64,000 nt of DNA from Chrysomallon squamiferum (GCA_012295275.1 CM022679.1:6361157-6425156), one strand, 5' to 3'; shown: positions 27,637 through 40,161, counted from the first letter of the stretch. Notes: generated from the sequence alone by a model not told the origin. Program-made: numbers and translations.

Positions 27637-28019
27637 TCCACTGATATCAATTTATAATTAATTTTATTACTGTTGTTTTTTAATTATTACGGTTGTTGTT
27701 GTTATTCGTCTTCTTTGTCTTCTCGTTCTTTTTATTATTTTTAAATATCTCAATTTAAACAAACTGGCAAATATAACAAGCAATGGTCACATGTCATGAT
27801 ACCTTATTTAATAACAGTTTCTTTCTGAAATGCTGAATGTGCAATGTTATCAGTTATGGACCCCTTCATCACTCGAACACTGACACGATGATAATGTTAA
27901 ATTATTGTTCTGTTATTTCGACGTAGATAAACAGGTGACCAAGGTGAACTTACACTAAACGGCGTGGAAAAAACTTATAAAATTTGAATGATAAACCGGA
28001 ATCATTATCATTACATGTT

Positions 28020-28041
28020 TTATTATTACTACTACTACTAC

Positions 28042-28093
<52 letters not shown>

Positions 28094-28107
28094 TTTTTTT
28101 TTTTTTT
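28020..28107. repeat. (ATT)n microsatellite with poly-T end
   Basis: ACT/ATT trinucleotides running into about 15 T residues. Confidence 0.9.
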
Positions 28108-29631
28108 ATATACATTGTGTGCTATAATCTCATAATGTACTGTCATGGTTTTGTTCGATGATGTATATAAAACAGCAGTACGTGGTACACGTTTAGGTTT
28201 TACAGCGATGAACATAAAAAAAAAAAATAATTATTATTTATCTAAATTGCAAACAGTTTGAACAGTTCTAAATATTTTAGATATTTCTCGTGTTTATATC
28301 GTATACGTTTATGCGCGCGCGCACACATACACACAGAGCAAATAAAAATAAAAAATAAATAAAAAAAGAGGGCAAAAAAAAAGAAAACCACACGGGTGGA
28401 ATACAAAGTTTGAACACATCACTATTTAAGAAAATGTTATGGTTATTATAATTATTTTGTAGGTTTCTTGAAGTTTTCCAAATCGCTGACTTTTAAATAA
28501 ACCACATGGCTGTCAAATATATGACTTTTTTATTTTTATTTTTATTTTTATTTTTTATTTTTTAAATTTATGTATATATATTTATATATATAAAACAATA
28601 ACAACAACAACAACAACAAAACAACAAAACAAAAAAACAAAACAGCAACAGCTTTCTATCTTGTCTTTCGATTAGCAGCATATTTCCTTTATGTGCACCT
28701 TCCTGTTGAGAGTTTTCTGCTACTAATTCAGTACTCGATTCACAGTGCACTGGACACACCAGTCTTGATTGGTCCTGCAACATCACACACCAAACACACT
28801 TTTTCCTTTCCTCTTTCTGTTCTTTCCTATCTATATCCCGCCCTCTCTTTTTATATTTTCTCTCTTTGTCTTTCATACATAGATAGTCTATGAGATGGAG
28901 TGATGGATATCGCAAGAGCATTTTTTTTTAACACTATTTCAGGTTTTTTCTGTATTTGAATTACTGTTGAAGAGAACATCAAATAATCATCAATAAATGA
29001 TTAAAGATCGATCTCAGATCATGTTATCAACTAGTGGGAACTGTGTCAGTGTACGAACGTGTCTCTAGGATTTAATCTTAGCTACATCGGAAGATTGTCG
29101 TTATCACATTAACATTTTAACCTGTCGCCTGATTATATATTTACATATGGCTGTATTCTTATCACATGAATAGAAGCACTTCGTTTTAAAATAAGGTGAA
29201 AACAATTATTAGCTAAAATTAAAACATAAAGAAAGGCTGTGTGTTCTATAACATATATTTTTGTACGGAATTACTACATTGAGTAAAAGCTTAGTTAAAG
29301 TACAGCAACTATTTTTATTTAAATATTTCGCAAGGAGAATAGTGTTATCTAGTTCACCTAATTTTATTATTATGTTGTTGCTGTTTTTTCACAGTGTATT
29401 ACTCTTACCCTAGATTTTGTAACAGTGTGGCAAAGTGTAAAGATAATGTTTATACTAAGTAGAAGACAAATAAACAAACTTGATTGTTGTAAGGGATTCG
29501 GGTAATGACTGCTTAATAGAAACATGTTATTATACCATCATTAATTCATTAACGTCTTTTAGGTTTATAGTTTTTGTATTTGTTTTTCTTGCAATACTCA
29601 TTTCTCGAGGAACTAGAAACAATATATTCTA

Positions 29632-29633
<2 letters not shown>

Positions 29634-29663
<30 letters not shown>
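29634..29663. repeat. (GT)n microsatellite
   Basis: Uninterrupted TG run followed by GAGTGCGCGTGTATGTG. Confidence 0.9.
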
Positions 29664-29665
<2 letters not shown>

Positions 29666-31977
29666 TGCGCGTGTATGTGTTATGTATATATTAATGCTTG
29701 TGTAGGCGCATACTCCTATGTTTAAATACTTTATATTTCGTCTGCTTCAAAGGATGTACACGTTTCACATAAATTATGAAATATTGTATGATTTGAACAG
29801 TTAAATCTTTCATTTTTCTGAATAAAACCCAACATGTTTTCCTACAACAACGACAATACAACAGCTAGTGACAATCGTGATCGTAATTAAGTCAAACTAT
29901 ATAAAAAGAAGTTAATAACGACAATAATACTTACATATATAATTTTTATTGTACTTGATTATTTGCATTATACATACAAGTGGATTAACTGAGATTAACC
30001 CATTACGGTTTAATGCAGTTAATACCGTCTGATTTTTTAGCTTAATACGGTTATAATATTGAATTGTTATAACTACGAATATTGAAGCCAATAGAACATA
30101 TCTTCTGAAAATGCTGCACAATGGAAAAGCCACAAGACATATGCATATACATACATACATACTCACGTAAATACATGCCATACAGACAAAAATACATATA
30201 CACACACATATAAATACATTCTTAAATGGAATATTAGGAGTATCAACTATTTCAAAGTTCACTTCAGAAAAAAAACGAACCGAAAAAAAAAAAAAAAAGA
30301 GAGAAGAAAACAATGATGTTGGTACAAGTTTAAAATAAATAATCGTTTTACATTGTCTTAACATTATTGACTGAACAGTTACAACAGTTGCAAGCTAATT
30401 AACTTATTCCATTTTCTCGCTTAGTTAGGGGTATATTGCACGAGTTCCATGGGACGTTTATAAAGATGGTGCAACGACCTAGATTACAGTTCTGCGTGCA
30501 CGACGGTGTGCAATATGTAAAATAGCTCATCCTTTTTTAACGGATGACTGATGAGGCAATAACAGTTTCCTGTCACTTATTTTGTTTTACCTTCGAGTAG
30601 GTACCAGCGGACAAAGTTTTAAGCTGCAATAACTTACTTTTTATAACCGAAGATATTAATGTTTATCTTGATCGGTTTAGGAAATATACTATTTTAAAAC
30701 TGAAACTGTACATCATAATTATTTGCTTTACCTTACAACCGTCAAAGTTTAATGCTTTGAATTTTATAATTTCCACAGCTTGTAGCAAAAATATTATTCC
30801 TTCGATTTAATTCAGATAATTTATACATGATCCTTATCTAACTATATTAGACCCCTCTTTGGAAAAATAGTAAAATGGAAAGATTGCGATGATTATACGA
30901 ATTATTATTTAGCTTCTTCTTTTGAACAGAAAGTTTTGCTGATGCCAAAAAAAACCCCCAAAACTTGGGAAAAGAAGTGGTGTGTGACGCGAGCTACAAC
31001 AAAACGTTTCAGTTTATAATTGTTTATTTTATTATTTCTTATTTTTGAGGAACTTGTTTTTTAAAATACAGTTCGAAATCTAACTCTTTTAAAATAGCTT
31101 TTTAATTGTTTATACATCATTAGCAATATACTGTGCTAAATTTACATGCAAACATAATTGTACAAAATGATGTACCTTCTGAGATGTTATGTCATCAATT
31201 TATAATCTTCAGACATTTTTGACTAGTTTGATGCTCCTAAGATCAAATCATTGCACATCGTCTCTCACTCATTCAAATCATCGCAAAATAATAATAAATT
31301 TCTATATTATAAATATTTATCTATTTATCCCTAACATTTTGTGTTATATTTGGAGATTTGACATAAATATTGTAAGTCTTTTATGGGGGATTTTTTAATA
31401 AAAAGTATTTTTTCTTGAAATTAAAACTCATAACTCTGAGATACTGAGCACGTTTATCCACATTATCCCATCCGGTTTCACTTTAACTGTCTACTGAACG
31501 CTAAAGAGTGTTTGTTCATTCTTATTATTGTTATTTGGATTATGAGTAATTATCGTTTTTCTTTTTTTTTAATTATTATTTATTTAAATTTGTTTGTTTA
31601 TTTACTTATATATTGATTTACATTTAGAATTTTTGTTTATTACCTTGATTATTTGTTTGACTTTTAACAATTAGCTTTAACAATTCAATTTAAACTTAAT
31701 TTTATTTATTTGTTTCTTCACATAAACATTGCTTGGATTTAAAAAAAAAGAAAAGAAAAAAAAAGAAGACTATTCAATTCTTTAAATTTTGTTTTACATA
31801 TTTGTTCCTTGGGATAGAATTGCTTGCATTAATTATTTTTTCTTGTTCTTCTTTTTTAAATTCAACTTAAATTTTATTTTATTTATTTGATTCTTGGGAT
31901 AGTGTTGCTTGCATTAATTTTTTTCTATTCTTATTCTTCTTTTTATTATTATTTTTATTAATTTTATTTTATATTCT

Positions 31978-32303
31978 GTACCTTTGGTGAACAGTCCCCC
32001 AGAACTCAGTTTTCAAGTACGAGTTCCGTATTATCCACTCTTCAGGTGGGGGTGTCATCACTCACCAGGTGACTCACTGTCGCTGCGTTCAAGGTACAGA
32101 GACGAATTTCAAGGAGTCTTGGGGAAACAGCGAGGAATAATCAAGGCTGTCTGTCCCGATGCCAAATTTGAGTGTCCCGTTAAAATATTTAAGCACCTCC
32201 ACATTCCAAAATCAAGTTTAAAAATTTTGGCGTATGGAGGGTATAGGGTACCCCCATCCCGGCTTCTCGAAATTAACGTCGATTCTTTGTCGTCGCTTAT
32301 ATA
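31978..32303. repeat. Array core, copy 1
   Basis: Core runs from GTACCTTTGGTGAACAGTCC to the GGCTTCTCGAAA block, then CTTATATA at 32296-32303 (TATATAAG on the minus strand). The plus strand is open from about 31984 to 32352 but has no ATG at the start of the shared frame. A 6-bp stem (GAACTC 32002-32007 / GAGTTC 32021-32026) lies near the left end. Nature of the core is discussed under findings. Confidence 0.8.
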
Positions 32304-32873
32304 CTCAGCCGAAGATCGGTGTCAAGGAAACGCTGTTAGCCGTGGCGTCTGAAATAACGTTCGTCCAGAACGAGTTGTGTTTTTGTCTTCGAAATGATTT
32401 CGTACTATAATTTACTGTCGTGACATTAGACTGTGATACATATACGTCTTTATTGGTGATATGATTCAGTTTCTCTTATATATTTTTTATCGGTATAATG
32501 TGAAAAGTGTCTTCGTATTGATTAAATAAAATAGGTTGCAAAATAGCATAATCTATAGTTTAATGCGTTTTAAAATACAATTTAAAATCTATAGTTACCT
32601 TTTGACATTGCTCAGCAGCAGTTTACAAAATACTAAGCAGTGTAGAATATGAAAGTTCCAACATTTTTACTCCATGCATTGCTAATATAAATAAATAACA
32701 AAGAAACAAAACACCGAGAAACACAGATTTAAAGTGCGAGTTTTCACAGAACTTTAAATTACTAAATATAGACTGTGACGTAACTGTCTACGATAATGCA
32801 AAATAGATACGCTTTCTCAACAATACACACTCAACTTTCACCAAATAAACTGTGATTTAAAATATTTAAGCTT

Positions 32874-32908
<35 letters not shown>

Positions 32909-32923
32909 TTTGTTTCCTTGTCT

Positions 32924-32959
<36 letters not shown>

Positions 32960-33330
32960 AGAGAGACAGATACACCTTTGGTTGTTGTTGTTCTTCTTTT
33001 TCAGCCTTCAATAAACTGATCTAAAATATTTGAGCTTGTTTTCTGGGGTTTATTTTTAGTAGGGTTGTTATTTTTATTTATTTGTTTATTTAATTTTTTG
33101 TTTATTTATTTATTTTTTTGTTGTTGTTTTTGTGTGTTTTTCTAATATAGCTAGATAGATATATTACCTTTTGTTGTTCTTCTTCTTTTTCATAATCTAT
33201 ATGTATGCTTACATATTTTTTACTCTTTAATGTATAATTATTTATTTACTTATTTTTTATTCATTTATTATCATCATCATAATCAAACGAGAGAAATGCT
33301 GCGTTTATAATATGGGCACCATATGTATAT

Positions 33331-33369
<39 letters not shown>

Positions 33370-33551
33370 TTGACTAACTTACTTATTTTATTTTTCATTT
33401 ATTCATGTCACTGACTTTGTTAATTGATTTTAATTTTTCTTTATATTCCTTTATTCTGTGGTTTTATTTTATTTTAATTTTTATTTCATTTTATTTTATT
33501 TATTTTTTGTTTCTTTGTTTTTATTTTTTGAGATAATACTGCATAGATTAC

Positions 33552-34004
33552 TTGATATTTATTTTATGTTCTGTACCTTTGGTGAACAGTCCCCCAGAAC
33601 TCAATTTTCAAGTACGAGTTCCGTATTATCCACTCTTCAGGTGGGGGTGTCATCACTCACCAGGTGACTCACTGTGGCTGCGTTCAAGGTACAGATTCGA
33701 ATTTCAAGGAGTCTTGGGGAAACAGCGAGGAATAATCAAGGCTGTCTGTCCCGATGCCAAATTTGAGTGTCCCGTTAAAATATTTAAGCACCTCCACATT
33801 CCAAAATCAAGTTTAAAAATTTGGCGTATGGAGGGTACAGGGTACCCCCATCCCGGCTTCTCGAAATTAACGTCGATTCTTTGTCGTCGCTTATATACTG
33901 AGCCGAAGATTGGTGTCAAAGAAACGCTGTTAGCCGTGGCGTCTGAAATAACGTTCGTTCAGAACGAGTTGTGTTTTTGTCTTCGAAATGATTTCGTACT
34001 ATAA
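33552..34004. repeat. Array core, copy 2 (frameshifted relative to the others)
   Basis: Core starts about 33571; the minus-strand TATA box is at 33890-33897. One base is missing in an A/T run near 33819 (AAAATTTGGCG against AAAATTTTGGCG), which shifts the plus frame for the rest of the ORF. The codon at the ATG position of copies 3 and 4 is ATA here. If the plus frame is a gene, this copy is broken. Confidence 0.8.
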
Positions 34005-35074
34005 TTTACTGCCGTGACATTAGCTTCTGATATATATACGTCTTTATTGGTGATGTGATTCTGTTTTTCGTATATATTTTTTATCGGTATAATGTGAAAA
34101 GTGTCTTCGTATTGATTAAAAAAATAGGTTGCAAAATAACATAATCTGTAGTTTAATGCGTTTTAAAATACAATTTAAAATCTATAGTTACCTTTTGACA
34201 TTGTTCAGCAGCAGTTTACAAAATACTAAGCCGTGTAGAATATGAAAGTTCCAACATTTTTACTCCATGCATTGCTAATATAAATAAATAACAAAGAAAC
34301 AAAACACCGAGAAACACAGATTTAAAGTGCGAGTTTTCACAGAACTTTAAATTACTAAATATAGACTGTGACGTAACTGTCTACGATAATGCAAAATAGA
34401 TACGCTATCTTAACAATACACACTCAGCTTTCACCAAATAAACTGTGATTTAAAATATTTGAGCTTATTTCTTCTTCTTTTTTTTTTTTTTTTTAATTTG
34501 TTTGTTTCCTTGTCTGTTTTTTTTTTTTTTTTTTTTTTTAAATAGATAGATAGACAGATACACCTTTGGTTGTTGTTGTTCTTCTTTTTCAGCCTTCAAT
34601 AAACTGATCTAAAATATTTGAGCTTGTTTTCTGGGGTTTATTTTTAGTAGGGTTGTTATTTTTATTTATTTGTTTATTTAATTTTTTGTTTATTTATTTA
34701 TTTTTTTGTTGTTGTTTTTGTGTGTTTTTCTAATATAGCTAGATAGATACATTACCTTTTGTTGTTGTTCTTCTTTTTCATAATCTATATGTATGCTTAC
34801 ATATTTTTTACTCTTTAATGTATAATTATTTATTTACTTATTTTTTATTCATTTATTATCATCATCATAATCAAACGAGAGAAATGCTGCGTTTATAATA
34901 TGGGCACCATATGTATATTTATTTATTTATTTATTTATTTATTTATTGACTAACTTACTTATTTTATTTTTCATTTATTCATGTCACTGACTTTGTTAAT
35001 TTATTTTAATTTTTATTTCATTTTATTTTATTTATTTTTTGTTTCTTTGTTTTTATTTTTTGAGATAATACTGC

Positions 35075-35434
35075 ATGGATTACTTGATATTTATTTTATG
35101 TTCTGTACCTTTGGTGAACAGTCCCCCAGAACTCAGTTTTCAAGTACGAGTTCCGTATTATCCACTCTTCAGGTGGGGGTGTCATCACTCACCAGGTGAC
35201 TCACTGTCGCTGCGTTCAAGGTACAGACTCGAATTTCTAGGAGCCTTGAGGAACCAGCGAGGAATAATCAAGGCTGTCTGTCCCGCTGCCAAATTTGAGT
35301 GTCCCGTTCAAATATTTAAGCACCTCCACATTCCAAAATCAAGTTTAAAAATTTTGGCGTGTGGACGTTATAGGGTACCCCCATCCCGGCTTCTCGAAAT
35401 TAACGTCGATTCTCTGTCGTCGCTTATATATTGA
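35075..35434. repeat. Array core, copy 3 (longest intact ATG frame of unit type 1-3)
   Basis: Has an ATG giving a 119-aa frame that starts MDYLIFILCSVPLVNS, a short hydrophobic leader. TATA box on the minus strand at 35423-35430. No similarity to a known family was recognised. Confidence 0.7.
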
Positions 35435-37361
35435 GCCGAAGATTGGTGCCAAGGAAACGCCGTTAGCCGTGGCGTCTGAAATAACGTCGCCAAGAACGAG
35501 TTGTGTTTATACCTTCGAAATGATTTCGTACTATAATTTACTGTCGTGAAATTAGCTTCTGATATATATACGTCTTTACTGGTGATGTGATTCTGTTTCT
35601 CTTATATATTTTTTATCGGTATAATGTGAAAAGTGTCTTCGTATTGATTAAAAATATAGGTTGCAAAATAACATAATCTATAGTTTAATGCGTTTTAAAA
35701 TACAATTTAAAATCTATAGTTACCTTTTGACATTGCTCAGCAGCAGTTTACAAAATACTAAGCAGTGTAGAATATGAAAGTTCCAAATTTTTTACTCCAT
35801 GCATTGCTAATATAAATAAATAACAAAGAAACAAAACACCGAGAAACACAGATTTAAAGTGCGAGTTTTCAAAGAACTTTAAATTACTAAATATAGACTG
35901 TGACGTAACTGTCAACGAATATCCAAAATAGATACGCTTTCTTAACAATAACACAGTCTACTCCAATTTTTACTAATCAATGACAGCTAAAAAAAAGAAA
36001 ATATAATATTACTAAAACAGCTAGATCCTGAAATAATTTATCCATATTTACCTTTTTCTTCTATTTTATTATTATTTTTTATATATATATATATATATAT
36101 ACGATATTTAAATTAGATTATGAATGAACTGATTTAGTTAAAAATAGAACCAGCGTCTGGCGTAAAAATACACCAATCTTCAAAAGAGTCACACAACTTT
36201 AGCTGTGGATATATACCAATTTCTAAAAATAAATAATAGCTTGGGGAAAAAAAGTAAATAAATAAATAAAAATACTTGTGAAATATAGAGATACTGAAAT
36301 AACTTAGTTATGAAAAAATGTATAAATAATCCAAACATTAATTTATTTATTGAAATGAGTAAAAATCAATTCAGTAGAATATTCTAGTTTATTGGTTACA
36401 AATTTTCGTATTACAAGTTATAATTACATAAATATCTGTAACAGTGTTTTCTTAACAGTTAACTTGATCAGTTACTGTTTTAAAAATTGCATTTCAACAA
36501 AAGTAAACAAGAGAAGCAATAAATAAATAAATGAATATGAACATAGTGTTACATTTTTGTTTTTAGTTATTTATTTATTTTTTGATATTATTATATATTA
36601 TTTTTTAATTAAGTACCAAGTGACAAAATATTGTGAAGTGTTGTTTAATACTATGTTATGTAGAGGTTGTCGTCACTATCATGCAAAATGGAGGTTTTCG
36701 AGCGAAAAGTGAGGTTACTAGAATCTCTTTCTGTATTTTAAGTCAACTTTCACCAAATAACCTGTGATTTAAAATATTTGAGCTTAATTTTTTTTTTCTT
36801 CTTTTTAGTTTGTTTCTTTCCTTGTCTGTTTGTTGGTTTTTAAATATAGATAGATAGACAGGTATACACTTTTGGTTGTTATTGTTCTTCTTTTTCAGCC
36901 TTCAATAAACTGTGATCTAAAATATCTGAGCTTGTTTTGTGGGGTTTATTTTTAGTAGGGTTGTTATTTTTATTTATTTATTTATTTATTTTTTGTTGTT
37001 GTTTTTGTATGTTTTTCTAATATAGCTAGATAGATACATTACCTTTTGTTGTTCTTCTTTTTCATAATCTATATGTATGCTTACATATTTTTTACTCTTT
37101 AATGTATAATTATTTATTTACTTATTTTTTTATCTATTTATTATCATCATCATAATCAAACGAGAGAAATTCTGCGTTTATAATATTGGCACCATATGTA
37201 TATTTATTTATTTATTTATTTATTTATTTTGCATTTATTCATGTCACTGATTTTGTTAACTGATTTTAATTTTTCTTTATTTTTCTTTTATTCTGTGGTT
37301 TTATTTTATTTTTATATTTATTTTATTTTATTTTATTTTATTTTATTTTATTTTATTTTAT

Positions 37362-37392
<31 letters not shown>

Positions 37393-37438
37393 TTTTTTTT
37401 TTTTTTTGGTTTGTTTTTATTTTTTGATATAATACTAC

Positions 37439-37981
37439 ATGGATTACTTGATATTTATTTTATGTTCTGTACCTTTGGTGAACAGTCCCCCAGAACTCAG
37501 TTTTCAAGTACGAGTTCCGTATTATCCACTCTTCAGGTGGGGGTGTCATCACTCACCAGGTGACTCACTGTGGCTGCGTTCAAGGTACAGATTCGAATTT
37601 CAAGGAATCTTGGAGGAACTGCGAGGAATAATCAAGGCTGTCTGTCCCGCTACCAAATTTGAGTGTCCCGTTCAAATATTTAAGCAGCTCCACATTCCAA
37701 AATCAAGTTTAAAAATTTTGGCGTATGGAGGGTATAGGGTACCCCCATCCCGGCTTCTCGAAACTGACGGCTGTTGTTTGACGCAGCTTATATACTCAGC
37801 CAAACTGGGCGTCAAGGTAGCTTTGGTGTCTGAAATAACGTCGCCCAGAAGAAGTTCTGTTTTTGTCTTCGAAATATTTTCCTTTCATAATTTACTACCG
37901 CGATATTACCGTATAACATATATATGTGTATATTTGCAATATAATTCGCTTTTCCTGTATGTAGCTTTTATCGGCCTCTGA
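37439..37981. repeat. Array core, copy 4 (diverged unit, 180-aa frame)
   Basis: Starts with the same MDYLIFILCSVPLVNS leader and stays open for 180 codons, with a different C-terminal third. TATA box on the minus strand at 37787-37794. The 290-bp core is about 95% identical to copy 1, while the next 500 bp drop to roughly 75%, so the core has been better conserved than its flank. Confidence 0.7.
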
Positions 37982-38399
37982 TAAGCATTTTCTTGAGAAT
38001 GTTTAAAGAAAGGTCAAAATGAAGCAAAATCTTTTGTTAAATTCGTTTTAAAATACAGTTTAAAATGTATTATTCGCTTTTAACAATAATGTGTGATGGT
38101 TTGTATTTCATTAAACACTGTATAATTTTAATCTGCATCATTTTACAGCAGAGAAATATAAAAATATATGTAAAAGCAAATAAATAAAGTACACACAGCC
38201 ATTCTTATTGTATTACAATATACTTTGACGGTTGTTGTAATCAGCGTGTGACGTAAAGCTACACAAACATTCAAGACAGTTACGCTTTCTTAGTTGTTGT
38301 CAAATTAGTCCAGTTTATAATAGCTGAAAATAATATAAATTTAATACGGAAATAGGAAAATACAATTTAATAACTTCTAAATACTGTTGTTTAAATCTA

Positions 38400-38401
<2 letters not shown>

Positions 38402-38458
<57 letters not shown>
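38402..38458. repeat. (AT)n-(T)n simple repeat
   Basis: About 15 TA units followed by about 28 T residues, just inside the inverted fragment. Confidence 0.9.
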
Positions 38459-38485
38459 CATAAACTGGGAGGTATTCGGTATATT

Positions 38486-38530
38486 TTTTTCAAAACTGCG
38501 TTTTGGGGGACTGTTGACCAAAGGTACATA
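38486..38530 (-). repeat. Inverted fragment of the array core end
   Basis: Read on the minus strand this gives TGTTATGTACCTTTGGTCAA followed by CAGTCCCCCAAAACGCAG, matching the left end of the four cores with about 5 mismatches in 45 bp. It lies about 1.06 kb from the same sequence in copy 4 and faces it, like a terminal inverted repeat. On the plus strand it contains a perfect hairpin CAAAAC-TGC-GTTTTG at 38491-38505. Confidence 0.8.
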
Positions 38531-39212
38531 ACAGTAAAAGTAATAATAATTATTATATAATAATAGTAAACCAGTATTTATTTACGTAAACGCATGTTCA
38601 GTTGATGTAGTTAAAGTAGAAACGGGTGAGATACGTAGATAAAAATGTATTGAATATCTTCCAAACCTGAGAGCTGAAAAAAAAAAAAAAAAAAAAAAAA
38701 AGCAAAGGATGAAAAGAACGAAAATTAAAAATTAAAAATAAATATAAAAGTATGATTTAAAACAATTGCAGTGTACTTTACTCATACTACGAAAAACAAT
38801 TTGTATGTGCAAGATATATGAACTATATGTCTATGCTCTGCACAAATTGTCGTTAAGCCTACCAAATAGATCGACCCTCTTAAAAAACCCTTATTATTAT
38901 TTATATGCACTTTATTACTAGCCTGCTCTATAATTAATTATATAACAGTTTATGCTAGTGTTCATTTTTCGTTGCAAAGTGTAGAATGTCCATTGAAAGT
39001 ACTGTTAACTTATACTGATAAAAAACACTAAAAGGAATTACTGTTAATGTTGCAATAGGATATAAAACTAAAAACTATTAATTAAGTTTATAATAGTAAA
39101 TACTTATTTATTTTAAACTTATATTAATTATCATAGCATTTTCTTGTGTACATATAAATATATGTAATATTATATAGGGTTTGAAGCAGGGAAATCAAGA
39201 TCAGAATTTATT

Positions 39213-39264
39213 TTTATTTATTTATTTTATTTTATTTTATTTATTTATTTATTATTATTATTTG

Positions 39265-39321
<57 letters not shown>
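39213..39321. repeat. (ATTTT)n and (ATT)n simple repeat
   Basis: Pentanucleotide T-rich repeats passing into an ATT trinucleotide array of about 55 bp. Confidence 0.9.
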
Positions 39322-39322
<1 letters not shown>

Positions 39323-39783
39323 TCACCACAGAATATACAGTATAAAACGAATTAAAAATAATACTAGCTAATATAACAAAATATAAATGTAAATTAATGT
39401 TAAAATATAGAAGTCTCAGAATCGTATGTATAAAGAAGAAAAAAACCCAAAAGAATAACCTATAAATATGTTCTACGTATTCCTAGCAGTAAATATGTGC
39501 CATATAAATACAAAGTGTATGTTATAATAAGAGTACATGATGAAAAATAAATAAAATCTTTCCATATTTTTGCATTTTCTATCCATAAATAGTTATGACA
39601 TTATTTACATTTTATACAACAAATGTTGCCAAAATATTCCATTTTTCTTCAACTATAATTGTTCCGTTATTTATATTACATTTTTGAATCCTATTAAAGT
39701 TAGTTATTGGTGTTTGCATTTTGATTTATATATGTATTGCTTGGCAAATAACAATATTAAATTTTTTTAAATATTTTTTTTTT

Positions 39784-40041
39784 TCAGAAAAATTTGGGTA
39801 GCCTAAAATTATTATTCGTGCACTTATTTTTAATTTTCACTTTGGTTCTGAAAAGTGGACAGTTTGTAACAGTGTTCCAAAATGTCTGAACATGTTTACA
39901 TAACCAAAAAATGTACATTAAATGTTCACTAGACATTTGACAAAAGTCACATTTGTCGGAATCTCTTACACCATATAGCACCAAATACTTATTTGTTGTT
40001 AAAATAAATAACAAGATCTTGTACTGAAAATATCTAAACAC
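39784..40041 (-). pseudogene. LINE retrotransposon relic (C-terminal zinc-finger part of the reverse transcriptase ORF)
   Basis: An 85-aa minus frame contains LVLYGVRDSDKCDFCQMSSE, then HLMYIFWLCKHVQTFWNTV. This is the C-x2-C ... H ... C ... fW pattern found after the reverse-transcriptase domain in many non-LTR elements (zf-RVT type). The polymerase domain itself is absent and no poly-A tail or target duplication could be delimited, so this is a 5'-truncated, dead fragment. Assignment rests on motif recognition only. Confidence 0.65.
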
Positions 40042-40086
40042 TGTGTTTGTAATTAGCTTTAACGGATATTATTTATTTATTATTGC

Positions 40087-40088
<2 letters not shown>

Positions 40089-40161
<73 letters not shown>

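Larger units (their letters stand above)
27121..31900. other. Intergenic, repeat-rich, no supported gene
   Basis: Contains (CTTT)n near 27475-27498, the dispersed repeat at 27545, an (ATT)n tract, (GT)n, a CGCGCGCACACA run near 28313, and AT-rich filler. Open frames at 28568-28921 and 29912-30364 have no domain or splice context I recognise. Confidence 0.45.
31978..38530. repeat. Tandem array of four ~1.5-kb units plus an inverted end fragment
   Basis: Four direct units have cores starting at about 31978, 33571, 35103 and 37468, so spacing is about 1.59, 1.53 and 2.37 kb. The last gap holds an extra stretch of about 800 bp at 35960-36740. Units share the core, a 3' flank (ending near ACTGTGATTTAAAATATTTGAG), poly-T blocks, TAGATAGATAGACAGATACA-like runs and ATTT repeats. 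Units 1-3 are about 95% identical throughout. Unit 4 matches well only in the core and is clearly diverged after it. Arrangement fits unequal crossing-over. Confidence 0.9.

Noticed and set aside
28568-28921. 117-aa minus frame ending in poly-Phe/Cys
   Set aside because: No domain, composition driven by AAC repeats, overlaps an equally poor frame on the other strand.
29912-30364. 150-aa minus frame
   Set aside because: Hydrophobic and low-complexity, built on ATAC/ACAC repeats; no recognisable family or start context.
31984-32352. Array core as a U1/U2-type snRNA, 5S rRNA or histone gene
   Set aside because: No match to the conserved sequences of these genes as I know them; only generic promoter- and 3'-box-like features are present.
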